The notes under the pieces were generated by a model. The model was not told the origin of the DNA, did no database searches, and saw only the letters and a program-made list of their open reading frames with translations. A stretch of 64,000 bases of DNA, taken from NCBI RefSeq assembly GCF_000236585.1, contig NC_017278.1:1302001-1366000 (forward strand), given 5' to 3'. Both the position numbers and the translations under genes were made by a program. This document shows positions 8,858 through 17,805 of the stretch, piece by piece; position 1 is the first letter of the stretch; each line of letters starts with the position of its first letter. Origin of the DNA: Thermus sp. CCB_US3_UF1 (GTDB lineage Bacteria; Deinococcota; Deinococci; Deinococcales; Thermaceae).

Positions 8858-9832
8858 ATGCGCAAGGAAAGGCGGTATGTCATCCAGTGGCTAGGGACGA
8901 GCCTGGGAGCCGCCCTGCTTCCCTGGGGGAAAGCCCAGCGCTACCCCTCGAGGCCCATCACCCTCATCGTGCCCTGGTCGCCCGGCGGCAGCACCGACCT
9001 CACGGCCCGGGCCCTGGCCCCGGTCTTGGAGCGGATCCTCAAGGTACCCGTGCAGGTGGTCAACCGCACGGGGGGCGGCGGGGCCGTGGGGCATGGGGCG
9101 ATTGCCCAGGCCCGACCCGATGGCTACACCATCGGCATCATCACCTTGGAAGTGGTCCTCCCTCCCTGGGTAGCCCAGACCAAGATCAGCGCCGACATGT
9201 TCTCCCCCATCTCCCTCCTGGTCCTCAACCCGGTGGCGGTGGTGGTGCGGCAGGATGCCCCATGGAGGACCATCCAGGAACTCATCCAAGACATCCGGCA
9301 AAACCCAGGCAAGTACAAGGCTTCCGGAACCGCCAAGTGGGGCTCCTACGACTTCGCCCGCTTGGGCTTCCTGAAGGAGCTCGGCCTTAAGGACGAGGCC
9401 CTGCCCTGGGTCCCCACCCAAGGGGCGGCGGCAGCCCTGCAGGAGCTGGTGGCCGGGGGGGTCCAGGTGGCCTTCGTGGCCATCGGGGAAGCCGCCAACC
9501 TGGTCCGTTCCGGCCAAGCCCGCTACCTGGCCTTCATGACCGACAGCCGCTTCCCCGCCTTCCCCGAGATCCCCACCCTGAAAGAGCTGGGGGTGGACTG
9601 GACCTTCGCCTCCTTCCTCATGGCCGCAGGGCCCAAGTTCACCCTGCCCTCGGTGATCGACGTTCTGGACAAGGCCTTCGCCCAGGCGGTACAGGAAGCG
9701 GAGTTCGTGCGCTTCATGCAAAACGCCAACCTGGTGATCCGCCACCTGGACCGCAAAAACAGCCTGGCGTTCCTCCAGGAAAGAACCCAGGCCATGAACC
9801 GGATCGTACAGGAACTGGGCCTGAAGTTTTAG
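8858..9832 (+). CDS. Tripartite tricarboxylate transporter substrate-binding protein (TctC/Bug family)
   Basis: This is a 324-residue extracytoplasmic binding protein. An arginine-rich start (RKERRYVIQWLG) and short hydrophobic stretch suggest export, possibly by Tat. The family motifs PITLIVPWSPGGSTDLTAR and a DGYTIG stretch are clear. The 113 bp upstream contain no gene; an AGGAGG site precedes the ATG. tctB and tctA follow. Bug proteins bind diverse carboxylates, and the setting between pobA and quiC suggests an aromatic or hydroaromatic acid such as protocatechuate, shikimate or quinate (inference). Confidence 0.9.
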   Translation: MRKERRYVIQWLGTSLGAALLPWGKAQRYPSRPITLIVPWSPGGSTDLTARALAPVLERILKVPVQVVNRTGGGGAVGHGAIAQARPDGYTIGIITLEVVLPPWVAQTKISADMFSPISLLVLNPVAVVVRQDAPWRTIQELIQDIRQNPGKYKASGTAKWGSYDFARLGFLKELGLKDEALPWVPTQGAAAALQELVAGGVQVAFVAIGEAANLVRSGQARYLAFMTDSRFPAFPEIPTLKELGVDWTFASFLMAAGPKFTLPSVIDVLDKAFAQAVQEAEFVRFMQNANLVIRHLDRKNSLAFLQERTQAMNRIVQELGLKF

Positions 9833-9840
9833 AAAACGGC

Positions 9841-10245
9841 ATGGCCTGGGAACGCTGGGTAGGAGGGTTGGCCGCAGGGCTAGGGCTGCTGACCTGGAGC
9901 TTGAGCTTTAGCCTGCCCAAGGCGGAAGGACCCGGCCCCGAGCTCTTCCCCCGGGTGTTGGGTACGGTCCTGGTCCTGGGAGGCTTCTACATGGTCTGGG
10001 CAAGGCCCCAGGCCCACCCGCGGATCCCCAAGAGGGCCTGGCCTCGGGTGGCCCTTTTCCTCCTCCTCTTCGTCCTCGCTCCCCTTCTGCTTCCCCGCCT
10101 GGGCGTGGTATCCACCACCGCCTTGGTGGCAGGAACCGGGGCTTTTCTGGCCGGGGAGGGCTGGCTCAAGGCCCTGTTGGTGGCCCTGAGCCTGGGGCTT
10201 CTCACCCAGTGGGTTTTCGTCCGCCTTCTGGGGGTGCCGGCATGA
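9841..10245 (+). CDS. Tripartite tricarboxylate transporter small membrane subunit TctB
   Basis: This is a 134-residue membrane protein with about four hydrophobic segments and an early PELFPRVLG motif (GPELFPR is typical of TctB). It sits 8 bp after tctC and overlaps tctA by 4 bp (ATGA). TctB is the poorly conserved small subunit, so the identification leans on position, size and topology. Confidence 0.85.
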   Translation: MAWERWVGGLAAGLGLLTWSLSFSLPKAEGPGPELFPRVLGTVLVLGGFYMVWARPQAHPRIPKRAWPRVALFLLLFVLAPLLLPRLGVVSTTALVAGTGAFLAGEGWLKALLVALSLGLLTQWVFVRLLGVPA

Positions 10246-11732
10246 ACCTGCTTTCCCCGGAAATCCTACTAGCGATGTTCTTGGGGGGGCTGTACGGAGC
10301 CGTCTTCGGTGCCCTTCCAGGGCTTACCGCAACCTTGGCCCTGAGCCTCTTCATCCCCTTCGCCCTTTTTTTGCCCCCGGAGGTGGGCTTGGCCGCCATC
10401 GTGAGCCTGTGCGCCACGGCCATCTTCGCCGGGGATATCGGGGCGGTGATGGCCCGGATCCCCGGCACCCCCGCCTCGGCGGCCTACACGGAGGAAATCC
10501 ACGACCTTGCCCAGGAGCGGGGCCCCGCTTTGGCCCTAGGCCTTTCCGCCTTGGCCAGCGCCTTGGGCAGCCTGGTGGGTACCGGGCTTTTGGTGGTGGG
10601 CTCCTTGGGTATGGCCGCCATCGCCCGCCAGTTCTCCTCCTTTGAGTACTTTTGGCTGGTGCTCCTGGGGGTGACGAGCGGGGTTCTGGCCTCCCCCCAC
10701 ATCGTCAAGGGCCTGGTGGCCTTTGCCCTCGGCATGCTCCTGGCCACCGTGGGCTACGACCCTGCCCTGGGCAACCCCCGTTTCACCTTCGGCAACGTGA
10801 ACCTCCTGGGGGGCATCAACTTCATCGTGGCCTTGATCGGGCTCTTCGGCCTAAGCGAGGTCCTCTTCCAGCTCCTCAAGGGCAGCCCAGTCAAGGTCCA
10901 GGCTGCTCCTTTAGCCTTGGGGCGTTCCCTTTCCCTGTTTTTTCTACACCCTTTTCGCATAATCCTGCGCCAGGGCAGCCTTTTCGTGCGTTCCTCCCTC
11001 CTGGGAACCTTCATCGGCTTCCTCCCCGGGGCAGGCTCCGACTTCGCCGCCTGGATCGCCAGCAACTTCCAGCGCCTGACCAAAGGCTCCAAGGAAACGG
11101 TGGTCCTGGCGGGGACCTCGGCCAACAACGCCGCCGTGGCCGGCACCTGGATCCCCGCCCTCTCCCTAGGGCTTCCCGGGGACACCCTGACCGCCATCGT
11201 ATTGGGCCTCTTCCTCACGCTGGGCATCCGCCCCGGACCTGAACTTTTCCGCCAGAACCTTTCCCTGGTGGTGGAAATCTACCTGGTCTTCCTGGTGGCC
11301 AGCGTGGTCATCATGCCCCTGGTGGGGTATCTGGGGTCTTTCCTGGTGAGCTTGGCCACCCGTCTGCCTCGAGGGGTCCTGCTGGGAGGCATCGCCGGCC
11401 TCAGCCTTCTCGGGGCCTACGCCATCAACAACAACCCCTTTGACCTCTATGTGCTGGCCGCCCTGGGGGTTTTAGGCCTCCTGTTGCGCTTGGGGGATTT
11501 TCCCCTGGGCCAGGTGGTGCTGGGAATGGTCCTTGGGCCCCTTTTGGAACAGCACCTGATGGTGAGCATGATCAAGACCCATTGGGACCTCTTCAGCTTC
11601 TTTGAGCGCCCCGTGGCCGTGGCCCTGGCCTTGGTCAACCTAGCCTTTCTGCTGGGCATCTCTTGGTTTAGGCTCAAGCAGGCCCGCAGGCTACGGGCCC
11701 TGCAGGCCCTAGCCGCCAAGGAGGAGCCGTGA
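10242..11732 (+). CDS. Tripartite tricarboxylate transporter large permease TctA
   Basis: This is a 496-residue polytopic membrane protein, the large TctA subunit that moves the carboxylate using an ion gradient. Family features are GALPGLTATLALSLFIPF near residue 25 and RIPGTPASAA at about 75; the second repeat carries FLPGAGSDFAAWIASNFQ. The ATG at 10242 overlaps the tctB stop; an in-frame upstream extension (10209) belongs to tctB sequence. It overlaps the next dehydrogenase gene by 4 bp. Confidence 0.94.
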   Translation: MNLLSPEILLAMFLGGLYGAVFGALPGLTATLALSLFIPFALFLPPEVGLAAIVSLCATAIFAGDIGAVMARIPGTPASAAYTEEIHDLAQERGPALALGLSALASALGSLVGTGLLVVGSLGMAAIARQFSSFEYFWLVLLGVTSGVLASPHIVKGLVAFALGMLLATVGYDPALGNPRFTFGNVNLLGGINFIVALIGLFGLSEVLFQLLKGSPVKVQAAPLALGRSLSLFFLHPFRIILRQGSLFVRSSLLGTFIGFLPGAGSDFAAWIASNFQRLTKGSKETVVLAGTSANNAAVAGTWIPALSLGLPGDTLTAIVLGLFLTLGIRPGPELFRQNLSLVVEIYLVFLVASVVIMPLVGYLGSFLVSLATRLPRGVLLGGIAGLSLLGAYAINNNPFDLYVLAALGVLGLLLRLGDFPLGQVVLGMVLGPLLEQHLMVSMIKTHWDLFSFFERPVAVALALVNLAFLLGISWFRLKQARRLRALQALAAKEEP

Positions 11733-12700
11733 GGGCCTGGGTCCTGCGGGACTACGGCCACCTGGCCCTGGAGGAGCAGCCCCTTCCCCAGGGGGAAGGC
11801 CTTCTCCTCAAGGTGGCCGCGGTGGGCATCTGCGGCAGCGACCTCAGCGTCTACAAGGGTGCCCCCGCCATGCGGGCCCGTTGGCGCCCCCCCCTGGTCC
11901 TGGGCCACGAGGTGGCGGGGGTGGTGGAGGAGGGTCCGGAGGACCTCCTGGGCCGAGGGGTGGCCCTCTACCCGGCCCTGGTCTGCGGTACCTGCCCCCA
12001 CTGCCGAAGCGGCAAGCCCCACCTCTGCCCCCGGCGGGTCCACCTGGGCTTCCACCTCCCCGGTGGGCTTGCCGAGCGCATCCGGGTACCGGCCTCCCTG
12101 GCCTACCCCCTGCCCCCAGGCCTTCCCCCATGGAAAGGGGCCTTGGCCGAGCCTTTGGCCGTGGCCCTGCACGCAGTGCGCCGGGCCAGGCCCGCAACCG
12201 GGGAAACCGCCTTGGTGGTGGGGGGCGGGGCCATGGGGGCTTTGGCCGCCTGGCTCCTTGGGCAACAAGGGGTGGAGGTGCACCTGGTGGAACCCCGCAA
12301 GGAACGGGGGGAGCTCCTCCGCGCCCTGGGCTTGGTGGCGGCCACGGGAGAGACCCTAGAGGCCCTCCCCCCTACCCCCTACCCGCTGGCGCTGGAGACC
12401 GTGGGCCTCGAGGCCACCTTGGCCCAGACCCTCAAGGCGTTGGCCCCGGGCGGGCGGGCGGTGGTGGTGGGGCTTTCCGGGACGGCGGCAGGTCTAGACT
12501 TGCAAAGCTTGGTCTTGCAAGAAAAAACCCTCTTGGGCAGCTACCTTTTCACCCCCCAGGAGTTCCAAGAAACCCTCGCCCTCCTATCCCGCTTGCCCGA
12601 GCGGCTGGTGCGGCTCTGGCCCGCCCAGCAAGCCGACCAGGCCTTCCTCGCCTTGCTGGAGGGTAGGTTGGCCGAACCGAAGCTCGTCCTCGTTTGGTGA
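11729..12700 (+). CDS. Zinc-dependent alcohol dehydrogenase (MDR family), possible shikimate/quinate-type oxidoreductase
   Basis: This is a 323-residue medium-chain dehydrogenase. The catalytic zinc region GICGSD and GHEVAGVVEEG is present, as are the four structural zinc cysteines in CGTCPHCRSGKPHLC. The nucleotide-binding region ALVVGGGAMGALAAWLLG is near residue 160. It starts at GTG, overlaps tctA by 4 bp and is followed 3 bp later by quiC. Because QuiC consumes 3-dehydroshikimate, oxidation of shikimate or a related cyclitol is an attractive role, but the sequence alone fixes only the family. Confidence 0.85.
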   Translation: MRAWVLRDYGHLALEEQPLPQGEGLLLKVAAVGICGSDLSVYKGAPAMRARWRPPLVLGHEVAGVVEEGPEDLLGRGVALYPALVCGTCPHCRSGKPHLCPRRVHLGFHLPGGLAERIRVPASLAYPLPPGLPPWKGALAEPLAVALHAVRRARPATGETALVVGGGAMGALAAWLLGQQGVEVHLVEPRKERGELLRALGLVAATGETLEALPPTPYPLALETVGLEATLAQTLKALAPGGRAVVVGLSGTAAGLDLQSLVLQEKTLLGSYLFTPQEFQETLALLSRLPERLVRLWPAQQADQAFLALLEGRLAEPKLVLVW

Positions 12701-12703
12701 ACC

Positions 12704-14524
12704 ATGGAGTGGTCCATCGCCACCTGCGCCCTTGGAGGCACCCTGGAGGAAAAACTGCTGGCCATCGCCAAGGCGGGTTTCCAGGCGGTGGAGATCTTTG
12801 AAGAGGACCTGGCTGGCTTCCCGGGAAGCCCCAGGGAGCTCCGGGCCCTGACCGAAGACCTGGGGCTGAGGATCGTGGCCCTTCAGCCCCTCCGCGACTA
12901 CGAAGCCATGCCGGAACCCCATCGGACCCGCAACCGGGACCGTGCCCAGCGGTGGTTTGACCTGATGGCGGAGCTCAAGGTGGAGCTCACCTACGTCTGC
13001 TCCAACACCTCCCCCCTGGCCCTGGACGATCCCGAGCGGGCGGCGGCTGACCTGTACCAGCTGGCCGAGGAAGCGGGTAAGCGGGGTCTGCGGGTAGGGT
13101 ACGAGGCCCTGGCCTGGGGGCGGCACGTACGGGACTGGCCCCAGGCCTGGGACGTAGTGCGCCGGGCAGACCACCCCCGGCTGGGCCTAGTCCTGGATAG
13201 CTTTCACTGCCTGGTGCGGCAGAACCCCCTTGAACCCATCGCCCAGCTGCCTGGGGAGAAAATCTTTCTGGTCCAGCTCTCCGACGCCCCCAATCTCCTC
13301 ATGGACCCCCTGGCTCTAAGCCGTCACCACCGGGCCATGCCCGGCCAGGGGGACTGGCCTATGGAAGACTTCTTGCGCCAGGTACTGGCCACGGGCTACG
13401 GGGGGCCGGTATCCCTGGAGATCTTCAACGAGTGGTTCCGCACCGCCCCCCCAGAGGAGGTGGCCCAGGATGGAATGCGGGCCCTCAAATACCTCTTCGA
13501 CCGCTTGGGCCTCCTTCTGCCTCCCCTGCCGCCCGGGGCCAGGGTGCAAGGGGTGGGGTTCGTGGAGATGGCCGCAGAGGAGGAGGACCTGGAGGGCTTG
13601 CGGGACCTCCTTCACGCGCTGGGCTTCCGCCCGGAAGCCCGCCACCCGGACCTACCCCTGGAACTCCATGGGGCGGGCCCGGCCAAGGTCCTCCTCCTCA
13701 GTCCCCAGCCGGGGGAGGCCAACCCCAGGGAGCTTCCCGCCGTGCGCGGGGTAGGCCTCCAGGTGGCCCAGGCTGCCTCGGTGGCCGCCCGGGCCCGGGC
13801 GCTCGGCCTATCCCTTCTCCCCCGGCCCGCGGAAAAGCTTGGGTATCCCGCGCTCCAAGGGGTGGGCCACACGCGCATCTACCTGGCCGATACCCCCCTC
13901 CTGGAGGGGTACGGCCTTTCCCCGCTCCCAGGTGAAGAGGGTGTTTGTTTATTGGAAGTAGATCATTTTACCAATGTGGTACCGCGATGGGAACTCTACA
14001 GTTGGCTCTTGGTGTACAAGGCCCTCTTCGGGTTCCTGGTGGACCCCACCGTGGAGGTGTTTGACCCCTACGGGATGTTCTACAGCCGCTCTGTGCGGAG
14101 CCCAGACGGCCAGGTGCGCATTCCCCTCAACACCGCCGAGGGCCTAGGAACTGGGGTTTCCCGCTTCCTGCGCTCCTTGGGGCATGCGGGTATCCAGCAC
14201 GTGGCCTTCCGCACGGAGAACTTACTGCGCTTCGCCCAGGCCGCTAGGGCCCGGGGGCTTTCCCCCTTGCGCATCCCCACCGCCTACTACCGGGTGCTGG
14301 CGGCCCGGTACGGGCTTCGCCCGGAGGAAGCGGAAACCCTCGAGGCCCACCGCCTCCTCTACGAGCGTTCCCCTAACGGCGCCGAGTTCCTTCACCTCTA
14401 CACCCCCACCTTCCGGGGGCGGTTCTTCTTTGAGGTGGTGGAGCGTAGGGGGGGCTACGACGCCTACGGGGCCACCAACACGGGAGTCCGCCTTCAGGCC
14501 CAGGCTTACGCCCTGGAAGGCTAA
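12704..14524 (+). CDS. quiC: 3-dehydroshikimate dehydratase fused to a 4-hydroxyphenylpyruvate dioxygenase-like domain
   Basis: This 606-residue two-domain protein has an N-terminal TIM barrel (about 1-270) of the sugar-phosphate isomerase/epimerase fold with the metal ligands expected for bacterial 3-dehydroshikimate dehydratases: E133, D165, H168 and E239. That reaction makes protocatechuate. The C-terminal half (about 290-606) is an HPPD-like VOC domain that keeps a candidate iron triad in DHFTNVV, IQHVAFRT and FFFEVVER. Such fusions are known; the C-terminal activity is usually uncertain. It is the last gene of the tctCBA-dehydrogenase-quiC run and links hydroaromatic uptake to protocatechuate. 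Confidence 0.85.
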   Translation: MEWSIATCALGGTLEEKLLAIAKAGFQAVEIFEEDLAGFPGSPRELRALTEDLGLRIVALQPLRDYEAMPEPHRTRNRDRAQRWFDLMAELKVELTYVCSNTSPLALDDPERAAADLYQLAEEAGKRGLRVGYEALAWGRHVRDWPQAWDVVRRADHPRLGLVLDSFHCLVRQNPLEPIAQLPGEKIFLVQLSDAPNLLMDPLALSRHHRAMPGQGDWPMEDFLRQVLATGYGGPVSLEIFNEWFRTAPPEEVAQDGMRALKYLFDRLGLLLPPLPPGARVQGVGFVEMAAEEEDLEGLRDLLHALGFRPEARHPDLPLELHGAGPAKVLLLSPQPGEANPRELPAVRGVGLQVAQAASVAARARALGLSLLPRPAEKLGYPALQGVGHTRIYLADTPLLEGYGLSPLPGEEGVCLLEVDHFTNVVPRWELYSWLLVYKALFGFLVDPTVEVFDPYGMFYSRSVRSPDGQVRIPLNTAEGLGTGVSRFLRSLGHAGIQHVAFRTENLLRFAQAARARGLSPLRIPTAYYRVLAARYGLRPEEAETLEAHRLLYERSPNGAEFLHLYTPTFRGRFFFEVVERRGGYDAYGATNTGVRLQAQAYALEG

Positions 14525-14527
14525 GTT

Positions 14528-14571
14528 GGGGACAGTCCCCTCCATCGGCAAGCCCTAGCCCCAAACTAGGG
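14528..14571. repeat. Two short dyads before the DUF421 gene
   Basis: GGGGAC-A-GTCCCC (14528-14540) is a perfect dyad, too tight for an RNA hairpin and so more like a protein site. CCCTAG-N7-CTAGGG (14553-14571) can form a 6-bp hairpin and ends 4 nt before the ATG at 14576. Either may mark the end of the catabolic operon or control the next gene. Confidence 0.35.
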
Positions 14572-14575
14572 CAAC

Positions 14576-15100
14576 ATGGAGGGTATGCAAGCCTTGGGAA
14601 ACGTTCTGGGGGATCCCGCCGCCTGGCTCCTCACCCTGGTACGGGTGGGGGTTGTCTACCTGGTCCTGCTCCTGTTCCTGCGCTGGAGCGGCAAGAGGGT
14701 GCTGGGGCAGATGACCCCCTTGGACCTCCTCACCCTCCTCCTCCTAGCCAACGCGGTGCAGAACGCCATGGTCGGCCCTGACCAAAGCCTGGTGGGGGGC
14801 TTGCTGGGAGCGGGGCTTCTTCTCCTTCTTGACCGCCTTTTCTCCCAGCGCCCCTTGCGCAGGGCCTTCCTGGGGGAACCCACCCTCCTGGTCCACGAGG
14901 GAAAACCCCTCTGGGAGAACCTACGCCGGGAAGGGGTAGACCTGGACGAGCTGCAGGCAGCCCTACGGGAACACGGGGTAGCACGCCTGGAGGAGGTCCT
15001 CACGGCCGTTTTGGAGGTGGACGGCACCATCAGCGTGGTACCCAGGAACCACCAAACCCCCAAGCGGGTGCGCCACGTGCGCTCCAGCCGCAACCGCTAG
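14576..15100 (+). CDS. DUF421 (YetF-type) membrane protein
   Basis: This 174-residue protein has about three N-terminal transmembrane segments (to about residue 85), including FLRWSGKRVLGQMTPLDLL, the characteristic DUF421/YetF motif. A small soluble C-terminal domain follows with LLVHEGKPLWENLRREGVDLDEL-type sequence, also family-typical. Its biochemical function is not established. It is shorter than Bacillus YetF (over 200 residues). It ends against the convergent PIG-L gene, overlapping by 4 bp. Confidence 0.85.
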   Translation: MEGMQALGNVLGDPAAWLLTLVRVGVVYLVLLLFLRWSGKRVLGQMTPLDLLTLLLLANAVQNAMVGPDQSLVGGLLGAGLLLLLDRLFSQRPLRRAFLGEPTLLVHEGKPLWENLRREGVDLDELQAALREHGVARLEEVLTAVLEVDGTISVVPRNHQTPKRVRHVRSSRNR

Positions 15101-16050
15101 CGGTCCCCCCCTAGGCCCAGGGCAGGGGCAAAAAGCTCATTCTTGCGCACAAAGGCCTCCATGAAGCGGCCCAGAATCTCCATCTGGCTGCGGTGGGCCT
15201 CCAGGGCCTGGAGCTTGACCCGGGTTTCCTCAGGGGTGAGATCTAGGCGCTGCCAGGCCAGGTGGCGGCCGCGAGGTGGGGGCTCGAGGTAGAGCCCTGG
15301 GTGCAACCCCTTGGGCAGGGGCCACTCCAGCCCCCCATGCACCACGTAGAAGCGGAGACGGTCCAACCATCCCCGCTCCCCCAAGAGCCGCAGGGCCAGG
15401 TAGGCGGTGGCCCGATGGTCCACGTGGGCGTCCTCTGGGGCTGGAGCCAGGACCAGCCCGGGCTGTACCCGGTCCAGAACCCGCCCCAGGTCTTCCTCCC
15501 AAGCCCTGCCCGTGTAGGGAGCCCCAGGGGTGAGGGTCCCCGGGTAGGCCACCCGGTCCAAGCCGGTGGCCGGGGAGCGGTAGGGGGTGTAAAAGTTCTC
15601 CAGGAAGAGGTGCAAAAGCCCCCGGTCCGGATAGCCCAGGAAGTAAAGGTGGTCCTCCGGTACCCCCAGGGTGCGGGCCGCGGCCTTGGCCTCCTCCCGG
15701 CGGCGGATCGCCAGCCGCCGCAGATCTTCGGGCCTCGGCCGTAGGGTGCGGTCCAGCAGGGCCGCGTCCCACTGGAACCCATCCCCCAGGGTCATCCAGG
15801 CGATGTAGACCGCCCCGCCTGCCGCCAAAACCCGCTGGATGAGCCCGCCCGCCGCCAGCGCCTCATCGTCCGGATGAGGGGCCAGCACCAAAAGGCGCAC
15901 CTTCAGGGGACCCGGGTAGGCGGGCAACGACCCCACCTTCCCCCGGTAATACCAGGCGTAGGCGTGCTGGAAAAGCCCGGGGGCATTCAAAAGGATGGCC
16001 CCGGCACCAAGGAGCAGGAATACCCCCCAAAGGAGCCCTCGCCAAGCCAC
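15097..16050 (-). CDS. PIG-L/LmbE family N-deacetylase with N-terminal membrane anchor
   Basis: This 317-residue protein has one hydrophobic segment at the N-terminus (about 5-25) and then a PIG-L deacetylase domain. Metal-binding motifs are LAPHPDDEAL and DAHVDHRA. The family removes acetyl groups from N-acetylated sugars and related compounds; the substrate here is unknown. The GTG start at 16050 lies exactly 6 nt after TAGGAT, which suggests leaderless transcription. It is divergent from the dual ABC permease gene. Confidence 0.87.
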   Translation of the reverse strand: MAWRGLLWGVFLLLGAGAILLNAPGLFQHAYAWYYRGKVGSLPAYPGPLKVRLLVLAPHPDDEALAAGGLIQRVLAAGGAVYIAWMTLGDGFQWDAALLDRTLRPRPEDLRRLAIRRREEAKAAARTLGVPEDHLYFLGYPDRGLLHLFLENFYTPYRSPATGLDRVAYPGTLTPGAPYTGRAWEEDLGRVLDRVQPGLVLAPAPEDAHVDHRATAYLALRLLGERGWLDRLRFYVVHGGLEWPLPKGLHPGLYLEPPPRGRHLAWQRLDLTPEETRVKLQALEAHRSQMEILGRFMEAFVRKNELFAPALGLGGDR

Positions 16051-16056
16051 CTCTCC

Positions 16057-16062
16057 ATCCTA
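16057..16062 (-). promoter_or_regulatory. Leaderless -10 element of the PIG-L gene
   Basis: TAGGAT on the minus strand is separated by exactly 6 nt from the GTG start at 16050, so transcription should begin at or next to the start codon. The same spacing recurs for seven other genes in this window. Confidence 0.5.
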
Positions 16063-16078
16063 CGCCCCCGGCGGCACC

Positions 16079-16087
16079 TGGTAGAAT
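16079..16087 (+). promoter_or_regulatory. Extended -10 promoter of the dual-permease ABC operon
   Basis: TG-G-TAGAAT is an extended -10 with no clear -35. It lies 41 nt upstream of the ATG at 16129 and back to back with the PIG-L promoter. Confidence 0.45.
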
Positions 16088-16128
16088 GCGCCTGGGGCTT
16101 TGACAGCCTTCCCCAAGGGAAATCCTCT

Positions 16129-17796
16129 ATGACCTTCCCCCGGATGGCAGGGTTCAACCGCTACGACCTCCTGGCCTTGGTCTTGACCTTGGCCCTGCTG
16201 GCCCTGCTTCTCCGGGCCTCGGCGGAGGTGGCCGGGCCTTTTGCCCCTGCCGCCATCTCCCTAGACCCAGCCCAGCTGCCCGAGTACGCCCTGCGCACCG
16301 CCTTCCGCATGGGGCTGGCCCTCCTCCTCTCCTTGGCCTTTACCCTGGCCTACGCCCCCCTGGCGGCCAAGACCCGGCTGGAACCCTTTCTGGTATCCCT
16401 CCTGGACATCCTGCAGTCCGTCCCCATCCTGGGCTTTTTGGCGGCCACCGCGGGCGCTTTCGCCGGCCTTTTTCCCGGTCGGGCCCTGGGCTATGAGCTG
16501 GCCGCGGTCTTCGCCGTCTTCACCTCCCAGGCCTGGAACATGGCCTTTAGCTTCTACCAGTCCCTGAAGACCCTGCCCAAGGAGCTGGTGGAGGTGGCCG
16601 TCGCCTTCCGCCTTACCCCCTGGCAACGCTTTTTGCGCCTAGAACTCCCCTACGCCCTGCCCGGCCTGGTGTGGAACGCCATGATGTCCATGTCCGGGGG
16701 GTGGTTCTTTGTGGTGGCCGCGGAGGCCATCGCCGTGGGCAAGACCCAGGTGGCCCTCCCAGGCATCGGCTCCTACATGGCCGCGGCCATCGCCCAGGGG
16801 GACGGGCGAGCTCTCCTGTACGCCACCTTGAGCATGCTCCTGGTGATCCTCCTCTACGACCAGCTCCTCTTCCGTCCCCTGGTGGCCTGGAGCGAGCGCT
16901 TCAAGTACGAGGAGCGCCCAGGCCAGGAGGTGCCCCGGAGCCCTGTTCTAGACCTGCTGCGGCGGACCCGCTTCCTGAAAGGGGCCACCGAGCGCCTCTT
17001 TTCCCACCTCCTCGAGGCCCTCCTGCGCAGGGAACGCCGCCCCCAGAGGCCCCTCCGCCTTCCCCTTTGGCCGTTTCTCCTCCCCCTTTTCCTCCTTGGG
17101 GGTGCGGGCCTGGCCAGCCTCCTGGCCCAGGTGGCCGCCTTGGGCCTGGGGGAGGTGTTGCGGGTCTTCCTCCTTGGCCTATGGACCCTTTTGCGGGTCC
17201 TGGGGGTGCTGGCCCTGGCGGCCTTGGTCTGGGTGCCCGTGGGCATCCTCCTGGGCCTGAGGCCCAGGCTGGCCCAGCGGACCCAGGCCTTCCTCCAGTT
17301 CCTGGCCGCCTTTCCCGCCAACCTCCTCTACCCCTTCTTCGCCCTCCTCCTCCTCCGCCACCACCTCTCCCTGGAGGTCTTCGCCGCCTTCCTCATGGTC
17401 CTCGGCACCCAGTGGTACATCCTCTTCAACGCCATCGCCGGAAGCCTGGCCCTGCCCGAGGAGCTCAAGGAGGCGGCCCGCAGCCTCGGCCTGAGGGGCT
17501 GGGCCCTTTGGCGGCGCCTGCTTCTGCCCGGCACCTTCCCCTACCTGGTCACGGGGCTCGTCACCGCTAGCGGCGGGACGTGGAACGCTTCCATCGTGGC
17601 CGAGGTGGTCCAGTGGGGGTCCACCACCCTGGAGGCCACGGGCCTGGGGAGCTACATCGCCCGCTGGACCCTGGAGGAGGGAAGTGGGCCCCACCTCCTC
17701 CTGGGCCTTGCCGTCATGAGCCTCTACGTGGTGGCCATGAACCGCCTCCTCTGGCGGCGGCTCTACCGGCTGGCGGAAGGGCGGTTCCGGCTTTAG
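16129..17796 (+). CDS. ABC transporter permease with two tandem permease domains (nitrate/sulfonate/taurine class)
   Basis: This 555-residue membrane protein contains two BPD-type permease units in tandem. The first (about 50-250) has the EAA-type loop EVAVAFRLTPWQRFLRLELPYALPG; the second (about 340-550) has EAARSLGLRGWALWRRLLLPG. Single-domain homologues normally dimerise, so this chain probably forms the whole channel. The ATG at 16129 was chosen because the longer frame (from 15874) runs back through the PIG-L gene and its promoter. The ATPase gene follows, but no binding protein is nearby, so the substrate cannot be inferred. Confidence 0.88.
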   Translation: MTFPRMAGFNRYDLLALVLTLALLALLLRASAEVAGPFAPAAISLDPAQLPEYALRTAFRMGLALLLSLAFTLAYAPLAAKTRLEPFLVSLLDILQSVPILGFLAATAGAFAGLFPGRALGYELAAVFAVFTSQAWNMAFSFYQSLKTLPKELVEVAVAFRLTPWQRFLRLELPYALPGLVWNAMMSMSGGWFFVVAAEAIAVGKTQVALPGIGSYMAAAIAQGDGRALLYATLSMLLVILLYDQLLFRPLVAWSERFKYEERPGQEVPRSPVLDLLRRTRFLKGATERLFSHLLEALLRRERRPQRPLRLPLWPFLLPLFLLGGAGLASLLAQVAALGLGEVLRVFLLGLWTLLRVLGVLALAALVWVPVGILLGLRPRLAQRTQAFLQFLAAFPANLLYPFFALLLLRHHLSLEVFAAFLMVLGTQWYILFNAIAGSLALPEELKEAARSLGLRGWALWRRLLLPGTFPYLVTGLVTASGGTWNASIVAEVVQWGSTTLEATGLGSYIARWTLEEGSGPHLLLGLAVMSLYVVAMNRLLWRRLYRLAEGRFRL

Positions 17797-17805
17797 GGGG
17801 TGAGG

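Noticed and set aside
15874-16128. An 85-codon N-terminal extension of the dual permease
   Set aside because: It runs antisense to the PIG-L gene and through both divergent promoters; the ATG at 16129 leads directly into the first membrane segment.
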